Part shown: positions 12,210-23,959 of the stretch, piece by piece | How positions within the stretch are numbered: the first letter of the stretch is position 1 | Layout of the letters: the number at the start of each line of letters is the position of its first letter | Assembly (NCBI GenBank): GCA_963921425.1 | Contig: OY992840.1 | Location: forward strand, 4,032,501-4,096,500 | Direction: 5' to 3' | Length of the DNA: 64,000 bases | From: Dryas octopetala | Lineage: Eukaryota; Streptophyta; Magnoliopsida; Rosales; Rosaceae | Program-made: the position numbers and the translations under genes | Notes under the pieces: generated by a model | What the model was told of the DNA's origin: nothing | Databases searched by the model: none | What the model saw: only the letters and a program-made list of their open reading frames with translations

Positions 12210-14094
12210 TTAATCTTGTTGCTCGTTCGAATCAAAAACACGGTTTTTGCAAGTAGGATTGCAAGGATAACGGCAATCTATCTTTTTGAACGGACTACGG
12301 TCGTAATACCAATCTCCAACTGCCTTCGCAATTGTCTGCATAATATATTACGAAAAGATTGTTCAGAAAATTATAGTTTAATCAGTCATTTGTTTCTATA
12401 AATATGAATGAAACCAATAAAAAGTTGAGGGAAATGTAAAGATAATTAATTGATAATGGGTGGAGATTAAGTGAAGATTACAGGACTTCTTACCGTCTTG
12501 CCCAACATGGGAGAGTCAGCCGCCAACCATGTCTCCTGCGTTCCAATTTGGCAGTGGGCATAGCAAGAGTCTATGAACAATCCATTGGATGGAGAGTTGC
12601 TCACACCAGAAATTGTTTTTAAGAACTGCAACCTAAAATCTGAAACAAATGCCAACACAACAACAAACCAAGTAAATTTTCCAGCACCCAGTCTTCTCTT
12701 GGTATGTCCCAAAAACCATAAGAGATTTAACCCAAGTCCATTTTGTATGAACTGAATTCTCGGTTTATATTCTCAAGGGGCTATGAAGGATTCTAGAATA
12801 ATTAACTTGAATCTCTGAAGGATTGTCTAATGGTATATAGGAGGCTTTTGGTATTTACCTTCCATGGTTTGAAGTTGAGTGGGTGAGCAGTTCTTTATAC
12901 CAAGCTTGCAGCTGCGCCAGGATCCCCGAGGATCCGAAATACCCGGTGCCAAAATGTTCTTTATCTGAAGGGATACAGTGAGGAATCAAAGAAATGCATG
13001 CCGACATATTCTCTTAATTTAGGAAGTGAAAACAAAGCATTTATATTTAGATGTTATATAACTGTCATAGGGTTTAGGGTTTAGGGTTTAGCGTGGGTTC
13101 GGGTGATACTGTTTTCTATTTATACAATTGCCAAATAGTATGATAGAACAAGTTAGCACTGACATATGGAGAGAATAATCATAGATCCGTTTTCCACCAA
13201 ACTGGCCCTTGCATTGAGGTTGTTGTTTGTTTTGTTATCAAAGAAAGAATAATACAAGCTAAGCTATTCTTGTATACAAAGTTCCTGAGGAAACAGCACC
13301 GATGATAAAAAGAAAATTGCGCAAGAAGCTAGCTGAGCTAAACCAGAATAATTAAATTGCTTATCGAGCTACAAAAGATAAAAATAAATGGAGAAAGAGA
13401 AAGAGACTCAATATGTTAATTTAGCCACTAATTTGGCGAAAGGATGGGTTACACTGGGGATAATCTTGGGTTATCTAAGAAAATAGATAAAATCAAGTAT
13501 ATAAGTATAGAATACAATAAGGATGAGAATTAAAAAAAAAAGAAAGAAAAAGAAACTATTGTACCCTAAACTATTACTTAGTTCTATATTCAGGGTTGCA
13601 GATTCATAATACATATGCTAATAAAAAGTTTTCGACATTTATAACTTTGAGCATAAGGCAAAAACATCACATATTTATTATTATACATGCTGCTGGCAAA
13701 AAGACTTCTTTTCATACAATCATTAAATAGAACTAGAAAAGAAGGTTGCATGCAATACAAAAAATTGGAAAGTATTGATATGCAATCATGGATTAGAATG
13801 AGCTAACCTGCCAAGAATCATAAGCTGCATTTACAAAAAATATTGGGGTCTTGGTTCGTGGTACCACATTTTGTGGGAAGAAGCACTGCAAATTTGCAAT
13901 ATTTTTGAAGGAAATATAAGAAGTAATAAGGAAATAGGGAAGATTAAAATCATACAAAAATAGAAATACGTACGAACTCTGGTCTCAATTTTGAAGTGCA
14001 GGATGCAGGTAAATTCTTTGCTGAACCCTGCCACAAAAGATTGATAATCAGAAGCAGAAGCTAACATTTACCATATGCACAGAATGAAGGCTGA

Positions 14095-14164
<70 letters not shown>

Positions 14165-15607
14165 CATGTGTTGCAACTACTTCACTGTAATAGGCTTGAA
14201 TGTGAACTGATCCAGTAACTGTCTTCCTGTTAGTCATTACAAGGTGTTAGCAACTGTGAAATTTTAGTAAGGAAATACATCTGGTCGAGATGGAAGAAAT
14301 GAAATGCAAGCTTACGCATTAATGAAATAACCAGCATCTGATAGACATTTCACTTTAGTACCCACAGGTAGGAGAGAACGGAAGTTATCACAATGAAGAA
14401 TAGACGCCAATGCGCCAGCCGAACAACCAGAGAGAATAGCCTGAATCAGACAAGTAGTACTAACAAATTAACCATCAGAGGGGAGGACAAGATTGACAAA
14501 AGTAGACAGTTCCAAGAATAGGTCATACATTTCGAGCATTTTTCATTCCTTTTGCTAATAGATCGTCAATGATGGCACGGAAAACCCTTGCTCCTCTGAA
14601 GTGAAGGTTTGTAGCCTGATCAAATTATTGTTTAATTAAGAACAGGCCATGTGAAACAGATGAAACCGCGCGAACATTCAAAATTTCTTACCAAAGAAAA
14701 CATGGTTTGTTAATTGAACTTACTGGGTCTACAGCTTCCACATCACCAGTGAAGGACGACCCATCACAGTACCTAACTTTGATTCTGTTCCAATTATAGA
14801 AGTCTAGCACAAAAAAATAAGTTCTATTTTTAGTGTTGGAAAAAATAAAGGAAACAAAAAGAAGAAACTCATATTAAAAAATTGAGAGCTATGTTGATCA
14901 GTTACTGAATCATACTTTGGATATGCTTGTTTTAACAAAGCAAAACTCGAGATCAAGGCGAAAAAATTAATTTAAAGACAGCTAAATTAATGAGATATGA
15001 AGGCAAACTGAACCTGGACTGAATTTTTGCTTGTTACTAAGAACCCCAGAAAAAGACATTTCCTTTTCCATTTTCTTAGATGAACCTCTGAAAGTGTTCT
15101 TCCGCTCAAGGCAACTCGCAACATTGTTACACCATCCTCCTCCCTAAGAACCACCAATTAATATCAATTAATAGGAATGTCAAACATTAATGCAAAAAAG
15201 TTTGTTACAACTAAATAAATTTGTTTAATTAACATTCCCACCCTATCCTTTCTTTCTTTCAAATCAATTTTATCATGGCAGGAAATTAAAAGTACAAACC
15301 TCGATGTGAACCAACCAATTGTTAATTCCTGCACCGAATCCCTTGTCAAAGTGGTAAGCCGGTGCACTCCCGTCCAAACAAACTGTATAGTTTTTCAAAT
15401 TCATATGGTATCAAAAGAAACCTCAAAAGAAATTGACATGGGAGCAATGGAACTTTAGAAAAATACTCAATTCTAATATTTCTCACCGGCTCCTTTGGCT
15501 ACTGCATCCTGCACAAAAGTGATTCCCACAGGATGGCTTTCTGCTTTCAGCAAGATCAGCAAACACACTACAAGACTTAGCCATTGGCCTAATCTTGCAT
15601 GGGCCAT
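12210..15607 (-). CDS. PAE: Pectin acetylesterase (CE13, NOTUM-like), intact 12-exon gene
   Basis: It removes O-acetyl groups from cell-wall pectin and is secreted. Exons (minus strand): 15607-15487, 15382-15300, 15143-15014, 14803-14724, 14615-14529, 14440-14316, 14226-14166, 14027-13974, 13885-13808, 12964-12859, 12639-12494, 12335-12210. All junctions are GT/AG and phases join into 398 residues, normal for the family (about 390-400). Residues 1-24 ([20 protein letters not shown]) look like a signal peptide, followed by the family's mature start ([19 protein letters not shown]). IEGGGWCNN is at 68-75. The catalytic serine is in GCSAG (Ser174), Asp270 in NAAYDSWQ and His337 in CYAHCQ. The C-terminus has [15 protein letters not shown] and PCNPTC. 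The ATG at 15607 is the first in frame. No stop or frameshift is seen. The family member cannot be named from this alone. Confidence 0.95.
13069..13090. repeat. Telomere-like TTTAGGG repeat in an esterase intron
   Basis: Three head-to-tail copies of the plant telomere motif (AGGGTTTAGGGTTTAGGGTT) lie in intron 9 of the pectin acetylesterase (12965-13807). On the coding strand this reads AAACCCTAA, the telo-box found in many plant regulatory regions. Confidence 0.85.
14099..14162. repeat. (GA)32 microsatellite next to a splice donor
   Basis: An uninterrupted 64-bp GA repeat fills nearly half of intron 7 of the esterase gene. On the coding strand it is a CT run that starts three bases after the donor GTAT of exon 7 (exon end at 14166). 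Confidence 0.95.
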
Positions 15608-16722
15608 TCTGCGCATATAAATGTTTTTGCAATTAATACCCCAAAATTAACAAAACCAAAAGGATTACAAAGAAAAACAGAGCATTTGCATATCTTAATT
15701 TTAGACAATTTCCCACTACATCACAGTAACATATGCTGTGAAGTTCCTAGTTGGTTTAATGAAATACTCGAAGATACAAAATTGTTGTCTTCACTCAATT
15801 ACTGTATCTAACATAATAAAGTATAGGTCCATCAAATATTTAATAAACTTCCAAATTTCCAATCCAGAAGGAACATTGATATATTTTTAGCTAATTTGGA
15901 CTGAAAGACAATGCTTATTGATCTTACTCTGTTTTATTTGCTAGGCAGAATATATATACTACAGGAAAAAAGAATATATTCAATGTACAATGTTGTCAGC
16001 ATTCAAAGAACAAACACTGAATAAAAGCTTCATAGCCTTCATAGCAAGTTGTTCTCTACAAACCAAATAAAGAAAAAAGTAAAACAGGACTGCTTTCTTA
16101 CTATGAGAACGAACCAAAAGCATATATTGCTAATTTATACCTTTGGAAACAGAGAGAGAACACTTGAAGGACTCAAAGAATGGGAGAGAAACCCAGTTGA
16201 GAAGTTGGGCTTCTTATGCCAAACTATAACTGAGAGTAATGGAAGAGAACTAAAAGCAAAGAAATTGAAAATGTGGGGAGTGAAGAAAGCTCTTTGGTAA
16301 TAATGGAGTACCAAAGTTTACAAAGTAGCTCATTATTATATCCAAACGAAAAAGTGATCACCCTTCAGGCCTTCACGAACGAATCCAACCGACATTATTG
16401 CTCACAGCTGCAAAGCATAGTAGGAAATCTTGTCCTGTCTGTGTACGCGTGTTTGGTGCTCATTCATGAAAACGAGTGTATGTCAGAGAATACACATGAA
16501 TCTGATCAAAACTTTCATTAACAGTCGTTTATGTTTCAAAATAGGAGAGGAAGATGCCAGCCAACTTGTGTCGACACTTTTTAAACTCTTCCACGTGAGA
16601 TGGTCCCGCGTTTGTATGGAAAAATATAGTTAAGTATTTTTTGTGCTAAAATACTATTTTGGACAAAGCTGTTTAACGATTTTTTAGATTGTAAATTTGT
16701 AATTCTTGGCAAAGATGGTTAC
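15608..16722 (-). promoter_or_regulatory. Upstream region of the pectin acetylesterase gene
   Basis: About 1.1 kb separates the start codon from the next mobile element. A TATA-like TATATATT lies on the minus strand near 15949-15956, about 340 bp upstream of the ATG, so the leader may be long or contain an intron. Small open frames here resemble no protein I know. Confidence 0.3.
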
Positions 16723-16732
16723 TTAATTTAAA

Positions 16733-17104
16733 AGTTATTTACATTTATACCTTTGAGATTTATTGTCTCTCCACGTACAATTATTGAGGTTTTAAAAATT
16801 ACACATATACTCTCTAAGGTTTCAAAACTGTTGTATATTCCTTGCAAAAAAAAAAAAAAAATTAAATAAACAAAAAAAAATATATTTATATTGAGGTTGG
16901 ACCTGACACCTTGAGTAATCTTAGTAGGCCATTTCACCCCTTAGCATGTCTTTTTACATATTTTCTCATCATTTTTCGTCTCACTATAGAGGATTATGTG
17001 CAACAGTTTTGAAACCTCAGGGGATATATGTATAATTTTTTAAACCCGATGAAGTGTATGTGACAAGACGAAAAATCTTAGAGAGTGTAAATATAAATAA
17101 TTCT
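16733..17104. mobile_element. Foldback MITE, 372 bp, with 10-bp target duplication
   Basis: The left half (AGTTATTTACATTTATACC, then AAGGTTTCAAAACTGTTG) is the reverse complement of the right half (AACAGTTTTGAAACCTCAGG, then TAAATATAAATAATTCT). It is flanked by TTAATTTAAA at 16723-16732 and again at 17105-17114. A 9-10-bp duplication points to the Mutator group. Confidence 0.75.
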
Positions 17105-17432
17105 TTAATTTAAACTTATTGGACATTTGAAACTTAACTTTAATCTTTTGAATGTGCAGTCATGTCAACAACTAGTAATTCAATGTAGGGCTCACCAAAT
17201 AGCCCAAGGCCCGAAGCCCACCCGAAGCCCGCCCGGCCCATTGGGCCCGAAGCCCGATTTGGCCCGACATTTGGGCCGGCCCGGCCCAGACCGAAAATTT
17301 CTTGGGTTGGGCTTGGGCCATCCCCTTGAAGCCCACGGCCCGCCCAAAGTCCGGCCCGATTAGGCCCGCCCAAAGCCCAAAGCCCGTTTAATATCTTCAA
17401 TAAAAAAAAATATAGGATTTTGGCTATGTTAT

Positions 17433-17492
17433 GAATTGAACTTGAGACCTCATAGAACAAATTTCAACTCTCAACCAACTGAGCTGACTAGT
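17433..17492 (-). other. tRNA-like A-box/B-box segment inside the left hAT arm
   Basis: On the minus strand the segment reads CAGCTCAGTTGGTTGAGAG, close to a tRNA A-box and D-arm, followed about 35 bases later by GTTCAATTC, close to the B-box/T-loop. It cannot fold as a complete tRNA that I can see, and there is no evident anticodon arm, so it is not called a tRNA gene. Confidence 0.45.
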
Positions 17493-17789
17493 TTATTTGT
17501 CTAATTTGTGAATCATAACATATTTAATAGGTTTTTCGTTTGTTTACTCTAATAAATTATTAATATGCTTATTAAGTTATTATATAATTCTATAATATTA
17601 GTAAATAGTAATAGTGTAAAGTGTAAACTATACTATGTAATACCATAAATAATAAACTTTGAAAATTATATACAACATTACAAATTTACAACTATAATAA
17701 AACATAAATGTATATGTATATATACAACTTTTATAATACAACTATAATTAAAGTTATTAAACCATGATTGTTCATTAATTTAATAATTT

Positions 17790-18960
17790 GAACCGTTCAT
17801 TTTATATGTTGATAGTCAAAGATTATCTTTACAAAAAATCGGCCAAATCGGAATTCATTTACCCATTCGATTATCAGTAAAAAAACCATGATCATTCATT
17901 AATTCGACCATCGTTACGTCACTTTTACATATAAATACACTTGAAGAGTTGAAGAGTATAATTCTAATAACTTTCTCGTTGAAACCTTATTGTTTTCATA
18001 ATTGTGAAGACCACAACGTGATTTCAACAATCTGAGCCGTTCATTTTCTATATTCATAGTCAAAGATCATCCTTACAAAAAATCAGCAAAATCAGAACTC
18101 ATCTACCCATTCGATTATCATTAGAAAAATCACGATCGTTCATAAGTTGGACCACCATTATCTAATTTCTACATTTCCAATTGAACTAATTTTTTGCAGG
18201 GATGATTTTTGAGTGAAAAACTAAAAAATGAACGGTTCGGATCATTGAAAACTTGGAAACACGATCGAGATGTGAGCTTCTACATATAAATACACTTGAA
18301 GAGTTGAAGAATATAATTCTAATAACTTTCCGGTTGAAACATTGTCGTTTCCATAATTGTGAAGACCACAACGTGATTTTAACAATCTTAGCCGTTCATT
18401 TTTTATGTTAATAGTCAAAGATCATCCTTACAAAAAATTGGCTATATCGGAATTCATCTACCCATTCGATTATCATTAGAAAAACCACAATCGTTCATTA
18501 ATTCGACCACCGTTATGTCACTTTTACATCTCTGATTAAGCTAATTTTTTGCAAGAATTCTCTTTGAGTGGGGAACTTAAACTTGAACGATTCGGATCGT
18601 TGAAAACACGATCGATATGTGAACTTCTACATATAAATACACTTGAAGAGTTGAAGAGTATAATTCTAATAACTTTCCCGTTGAAACCTTGTTGTTTCCA
18701 TAATTATGAAGACCACAACGTGATTTCAACAATTTGACCCGTTCATTTTCTATGTTCATAGTCAAAGATCATCCGTACAAAAAATCGGCTAAATCGACAT
18801 TCATCTACCCATTCGATCATCATTAGAAAAACCACGATCGTTCATTAATTCGACCACCATTATGTCACTTTTACATCTCCGATTAAGCTAATTTTTTGCA
18901 CGAATTATCTTTGAGTGAGGAACTAAAATTTGAACGGTTCGGATCGTTGACAACACAATT
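17790..18960 (+). repeat. Four diverged tandem repeats inside the hAT element
   Basis: The block GTCAAAGATCATCC...ATCGG...CCCATTCGATTATCA recurs with start points near 17813, 18058, 18412 and 18760, i.e. spacings of about 245, 354 and 348 bp. Each copy also carries ACACTTGAAGAGTTGAAGA and GAAGACCACAACGTGATTT. Copies differ by scattered substitutions, so the duplication is old. Confidence 0.75.
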
Positions 18961-19194
18961 GCATCGTTTGTTTATAAAAATATGTAATAAAATATATAAT
19001 AAAACATATGTACATTTATGTTTTATTATAGTTGTAATGTTGTATATAATTTTAAAAGTTTATTATTTATGGTATTACACTATTACTAACATAATAGTAT
19101 TATAGAATAACTTAATAAGCATATTAATAATTTATTGAAATAAACAAACGAAAAAGCTATTAAATATGTTATGATTCACAAACTTAACAAATAA

Positions 19195-19262
19195 ACTGGT
19201 CAGCTTAGTTGGTTGAGAGTTGAAGTTTGTTGTGAGGTCTCATGTTCAAATCACAACATAGC
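19195..19262 (+). other. tRNA-like A-box/B-box segment inside the right hAT arm
   Basis: This is the mirror copy of the left-arm segment. It reads GTCAGCTTAGTTGGTTGAGA (A-box-like) and then CATGTTCAAATCAC (B-box-like), so both arms point these boxes toward the nearer element end. Confidence 0.45.
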
Positions 19263-19539
19263 CAAAATCCTATATTTTTTTTTAACATATATATGTGTCT
19301 AAACAGGCTTTGGGCCTATTTGGGCCGCCCGTTTGGGCCTAGCCCGGCCCGGCCCTCCAAGCCCGCAAGCCAAAGTCCGATGGGCGGGCCTTGGGCTTGT
19401 GTATTAAAGCCCAAGCCCGGCCCGGCCCGGCCCGAAAGCCTTATTGGGCTTCTATCATTCAAGCCCGAGCCCGGCCCGAACCCGAAAAATTTGGGCCGGG
19501 CTAGCCCGGCCCGGCCCATTGCCGACCCCTAATTCAATG

Positions 19540-20106
19540 TATTACACATCAGCCTCTCTTATTTTTCATTTCAATAATGTTAGAGGCACCACCTTATTAT
19601 CCCAAACTTAATAATCTCAAATCATATGATAGATGATGTCGCAACCATATCATATTAATTAATAATTTTTTTTAGTTTAACATTTAACTCTAATTAATTT
19701 GATAAGACAGAATAAAAGACATCAAAACTAATTAACAAAAAAAAAAAAAAAATTGCAGGCCAATGCCAAAGTACATCTTCGGCGTTCGTGTTGGCGTCTA
19801 GCCAAAGTTGGATGTTGGATTGGTAATTTCGATGTAAAATTTGTTGTTGAGATGATCTCTGAAATAGCCAAAGTACAAGAAAACTGCTCGACTATAGCAA
19901 AGTAGTAAAGAATGATCACTTCGCTGAAATAGGCACAATTTGAATCTCTAGACCAAGCTGCAATTTGTATTTAACATCAGTTTTGTAATGAACCAACTAC
20001 TTTGCTATAGTCGAGCAGTTTTCTTGTAGTTGTTATGTTATGTTTGATTTTATAGACTTGTTGGTAGAAAGATATTTATAATCCTCACAGGTTGTCATCG
20101 TATATT
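19540..20106. other. Intergenic; holds a 32-bp perfect inverted repeat
   Basis: No coding frame is supported. At 19875-19906 a 32-base segment beginning ACAAGAAAACTGCTCGACTA is repeated in exact reverse complement at 19996-20027, with 89 bases between. The outer end ACAAGAAAA resembles a CACTA terminus lacking its first bases, so this may be a tiny CACTA-derived MITE. Confidence 0.7.
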
Positions 20107-20661
20107 TTGAGGAAATTACAGATTTAGTTCAGTTATTTTATATCTATTTCAATTTTGGTTCATAATCTTTTTTAAGTTCTGTTTTGGTCCACTAATTGTT
20201 CCACTTGTTTAATAAAGGTCCAGATTTATTTCTCAAATTTGACCTGTCTTTTACCCTATCAAATCTCACTCAAATTCAGCAAACATATACTTGTTTTAAA
20301 TTTATACATTTCTTCTTTACAACCATATAAAGATCATTCAAATTGAAGTTCTAAAACTCAAGATAATTGACCCCAAAGTAGGGTACTCGAAACTGCTAAT
20401 TTTTCAAATTAACTTCACCCAATCTCAATTCTCTTAGATTCTAATACTCCAAATTTATTTTTATAACTAAGAAATGAAGAAATATAACTTATACTTCAAT
20501 TATAATTGAAGAAAACATAATCCAAAGGATTTAAAGTCACAAATCTGGACCTTTATTGAACAAATGATACAATTAGTAGACCAAAACAGAACTTAAAAAA
20601 GATCGTTGATCAAAATTGAGCTAGATATAAAATAAGTGGACCAAATCTGTAATTTCCTCAA
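20107..20661. mobile_element. Foldback element of about 555 bp
   Basis: The left end TTGAGGAAATTACAGATTT matches the right end AAATCTGTAATTTCCTCAA in inverted orientation. The match runs about 120 bp inward (GTTCTGTTTTGGTCCACTAA against TTAGTAGACCAAAACAGAAC). I did not find a convincing target duplication. Confidence 0.7.
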
Positions 20662-21658
20662 TCATTTTCTATGTGATATTTTTCATTTCCCCATTTTAAT
20701 CTCACTTAACTCACTTAGGGATTGGAGTGAATTGGTTCAAGTACCAACTTGTTTTTGCTATTAATTGGAGATTTCCTATACTTGTGCAGCTAATAATTAA
20801 ATGTCACTGTTTGTTTAGTTTGCACTTGAAATCACATTTATTGATGGTATATCTTTCACATTGGAGAACTAATCTCTTTATTTTTATTTTTCTTTATCTT
20901 CATTGTTTGTGCTTCGAGATTGTGGCTTTTAAAATAAATCATCTCAAGTCCATGTATGTATATAATTCACTTGTTCTCTGCCACTTTTAGTACTAAAACT
21001 AATTTGATTTGTTTAATGTAGTTTGAAGATATTTTATGTGTTGTTTTAAGTTATTTGTTAAATGATTCATACTTGATCTATGGAAATTATATACATATTG
21101 TTGCCTTCTCTTTGGATCATTGGTATTGAATCAGATATATCCAAATCCAAATCCTTTTGATGATTTTATAGTGAGCATATGATGACCTATTTTCCCCTCT
21201 CTACAATTAAGCACCGAGAGAGGTTGGGGATCAATTTGTTGATGCTTAAATTCAAGTAACCTTTCTATGTTTCATATATCACCGAGTATGAACAAACTTG
21301 ATTCATTGACAAACGGAAGGCTAAGGAAAAAATAGAGGTCCAGTGTTAAAAAATTAAATAAAAAATAAAAAATCAGACATAGGTTCAATTTTAGGCATCC
21401 ATTCGGACTAAAATCTTAAAATGGTTTTCTAAGTTTTACTCAAATCCAATTTTTAAGACTCAAGTCCAAAAACTCATGACACATCAGCAATCCTTTATTT
21501 AAATAAAAACATATATAATTATGCAATACCTATTTTGTCCCTCACTTTGTTTTTTGAATGTTATTTTACATTATCTTCTAAAATTAAAGATTTATTATGC
21601 TTTATTTGAAAAAAAAAATATTGGAGATAATATTTAAATTAAGTTGCACATTGTACGT
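20662..21658. other. AT-rich intergenic stretch, nothing recognised
   Basis: Short open frames only (the longest, at 20727-20990, is hydrophobic and matches nothing I know). No RNA gene or repeat structure stands out. Confidence 0.4.
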
Positions 21659-22657
21659 GACAGTTTGAGTCGGACCTGAATCCTCTCCTAAGCTTTCTAA
21701 CCTGACTAACCTTTTAATTATAAAATGACATGTGTCTCTTGTAACATTTTATGGTTCACACTTATTTAGAATCATAATTTTAAATAAACATTTAAATATA
21801 AGCAACATGTGTAATTAAAGGTTTTGTTGGACTCTCTCTCTTCCCCTAAAATCTCTCCCCACTTCTCTCTCTGTACACAAAGTCTTCATATGAAACTGAA
21901 AAATGAAAATTAATTAATAACATCCTCCAACGCTTCATATAGGATATATATATAGGTTTCATGTAAATATCATTTTACTTTGATCTATTTACATACGCAT
22001 ATGGAGCAGATGAATGCAAAGATTTTGGGAACAAAAGTGACAATATGTCTGGTTTTTTTTTTTTTTTGGCCACGACAATGTGTCTGGTTAAAGTGATCTC
22101 TATGGTTGAAAACTGAGTGTAGAGCATCATTCTTTCTTGATTTCCCAAACGGCGTCAAATGAGACTGTTTTTTATTGCTATACATTAATCTATGGAGTCA
22201 ATCTCTTGAATGTTCTTCTATTTGCAAAGATGGAGTTTTTATTCCTCCATCTTGTTTGTTTTTCATAAATTCATTCATGTCTTACAATTTCAAAAAAAAA
22301 AAAAAAAAGAACCAAAGCAGGGAGAAGCAAAATAGATAAAAATTATTTTCAATTGGTTATATACAATCCTAATTGAAATGGGAACGAAAACCAACAAAAA
22401 GAAAATAGACTCTGAGGACCAGAGAGGAGGTGAGAGAGTTTAGGGGAAGAGAGAGAGTCCAACAAAACCTTTAATTACACATGTGGCTTATATTTAATTT
22501 TTTATTTAAAATTATATATAGTTTTAAATAAGTGTGAACCATAGGATGTTACAAGAGACACATATCATTCTACAATTAAAATGTTAGTCAGGTTAGGATA
22601 GGAGATTAGAAAGCTTAGGAAAGGATCCAAATCTGTTTGATTCCTACTCCAAACTGT
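21659..22657. mobile_element. Element with about 220-bp terminal inverted repeats
   Basis: The left arm (GACAGTTTGAGTCGGA, CCTAAGCTTTCTAACCTGAC, AATTAAAGGTTTTGTTGGAC, then CTCTCTCTTCCCCTAAA) is mirrored by the right arm (TTTAGGGGAAGAGAGAGAG, GTCCAACAAAACCTTTAATT, ending CTCCAAACTGTC). The 550-bp interior has no coding frame. A target duplication was not clear, so the superfamily is unassigned; Mutator-like is the most likely. Confidence 0.65.
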
Positions 22658-23950
22658 CTTCTTCTAGCATTTGATGATAGATTATTAGTGAAGAACATAA
22701 ATTTTTATCTCTATGTCAAAGCAACCTTATCAGATTTACTAATTGGAGTCAACAATAAACATGATAGAGAAAAGATTTTGTGCCCTATTATGCCGCGCAC
22801 AACATCTATGTGCCCTAATCTTATGTGGCAAAGATAAAATGTACACATCATTATTTATTTTCTATGTGACCTTAATATCCTTGTTTGTGAAAGACAATCT
22901 TACCCAACTCAAATCCAATGAATTAATGTGATTTCATTTTTATTTTATAAAAAAAATTATATTAATAATTTGTTATCTTCTCCAACTATCCATAATCTGC
23001 ATCGATGGTCTTCAGCTCTTAAAAATATCTGCATCATTGAATATTATTCTCCAACTACAACTTTGATTGTTCTCCGACTCCAAATCTCCAACATTGAATC
23101 TTTTCTAATCAAAATTAATACTCCAATACATGCTTCTTCTCTCAATCATTTTTTGTCCATCTACTTTTTTCAACTAAACAGTTCTTCAGTACATACTGAA
23201 TAAGTAAATAGAACCTACCCCAGAAACTGATCATACGGAATACAATACAATTCTATGTCTGCCATACCCAATAGTTAATGAACTAAAATGTGTAACTTAA
23301 TTACCTTCCGTTTAAAATATGAAAAAAATCACACCAACTAAACAACAAAATAAACCCACTATAATTAGATATTAGGTGAATCATGAAAGGGGTTATGCCT
23401 TGTTGGAAATTTCCATTTTGTTCCTTTGATCTTGATGATTAATTGTTTTCTTAGATCTTGATTTTAACCCATTCTTAAAGAAAGAAAAAAAAAGAATATC
23501 ATCTAAATTGAGTTTAGATTAAAGTCGTGGGCTGCTCTTCACCACCGGTTTTCTCCGACCAGCAAAGGATCGAACTAGGCAGCCCACTAGCATCCAACAC
23601 CGATAGTGATAATAAAAAACAATTGAGAAATTAATTGGGTTAAAGCCACTTGTATCACCATATTACTGGTTCTTGTTAACAAACTTGCTGCCACTAGGCT
23701 TAGGAAGCTAGCCTCTTTGATTCAAAGGACAAGACGATTATGTAATTGGATGGTGAAGCTTTAGGATTATTCAAATTAAATTGATCAATGAAAACATACA
23801 ATGGCAATTACCATTTATTAAAACTTTTTATCTTTCTCAAATTTTTTTTTCTGGAAATATATATACATCACAGTGGCTGGATAATTTTTCAGAAACTATC
23901 TTTCTCATATCTGGGTTTGTTTTCTTTGTTTACTTTAGTCAGAATTTTAT
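22658..23950. other. Intergenic stretch, nothing recognised
   Basis: AT-rich DNA with a short GC-richer patch at 23525-23610 (GGGCTGCTCTTCACCACCGG). No supported gene. Confidence 0.4.
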
Positions 23951-23959
23951 TAATTTTTT

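Larger units (their letters stand above)
17186..19531. mobile_element. Non-autonomous hAT element with about 530-bp inverted ends
   Basis: The ends are TAGGGCTCACCAAATAGCCC and, on the minus strand, TAGGGGTCGGCAATGGGCC. A perfect 8-bp duplication, ATTCAATG (17178-17185 and 19532-19539), marks a hAT insertion. The outer about 200 bp on each side is very GC-rich, made of GGCCCG/GCCCGG words. The inverted repeat then continues through AT-rich DNA to about 17720 and back from about 19000. The middle carries diverged internal repeats. There is no transposase. Confidence 0.9.

Noticed and set aside
17127-17460. Gly/Pro/Arg-rich open frames on both strands
   Set aside because: They are translations of the GGCCCG-type hAT terminus; the same kind of frame appears at the mirrored end (19242-19532).
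19195-19262. A tRNA gene
   Set aside because: A- and B-box-like words are present, but I cannot fold a cloverleaf with an anticodon arm and acceptor stem.
21985-22185. 66-codon minus-strand frame
   Set aside because: Lies in the interior of an inverted-repeat element and has no motif.
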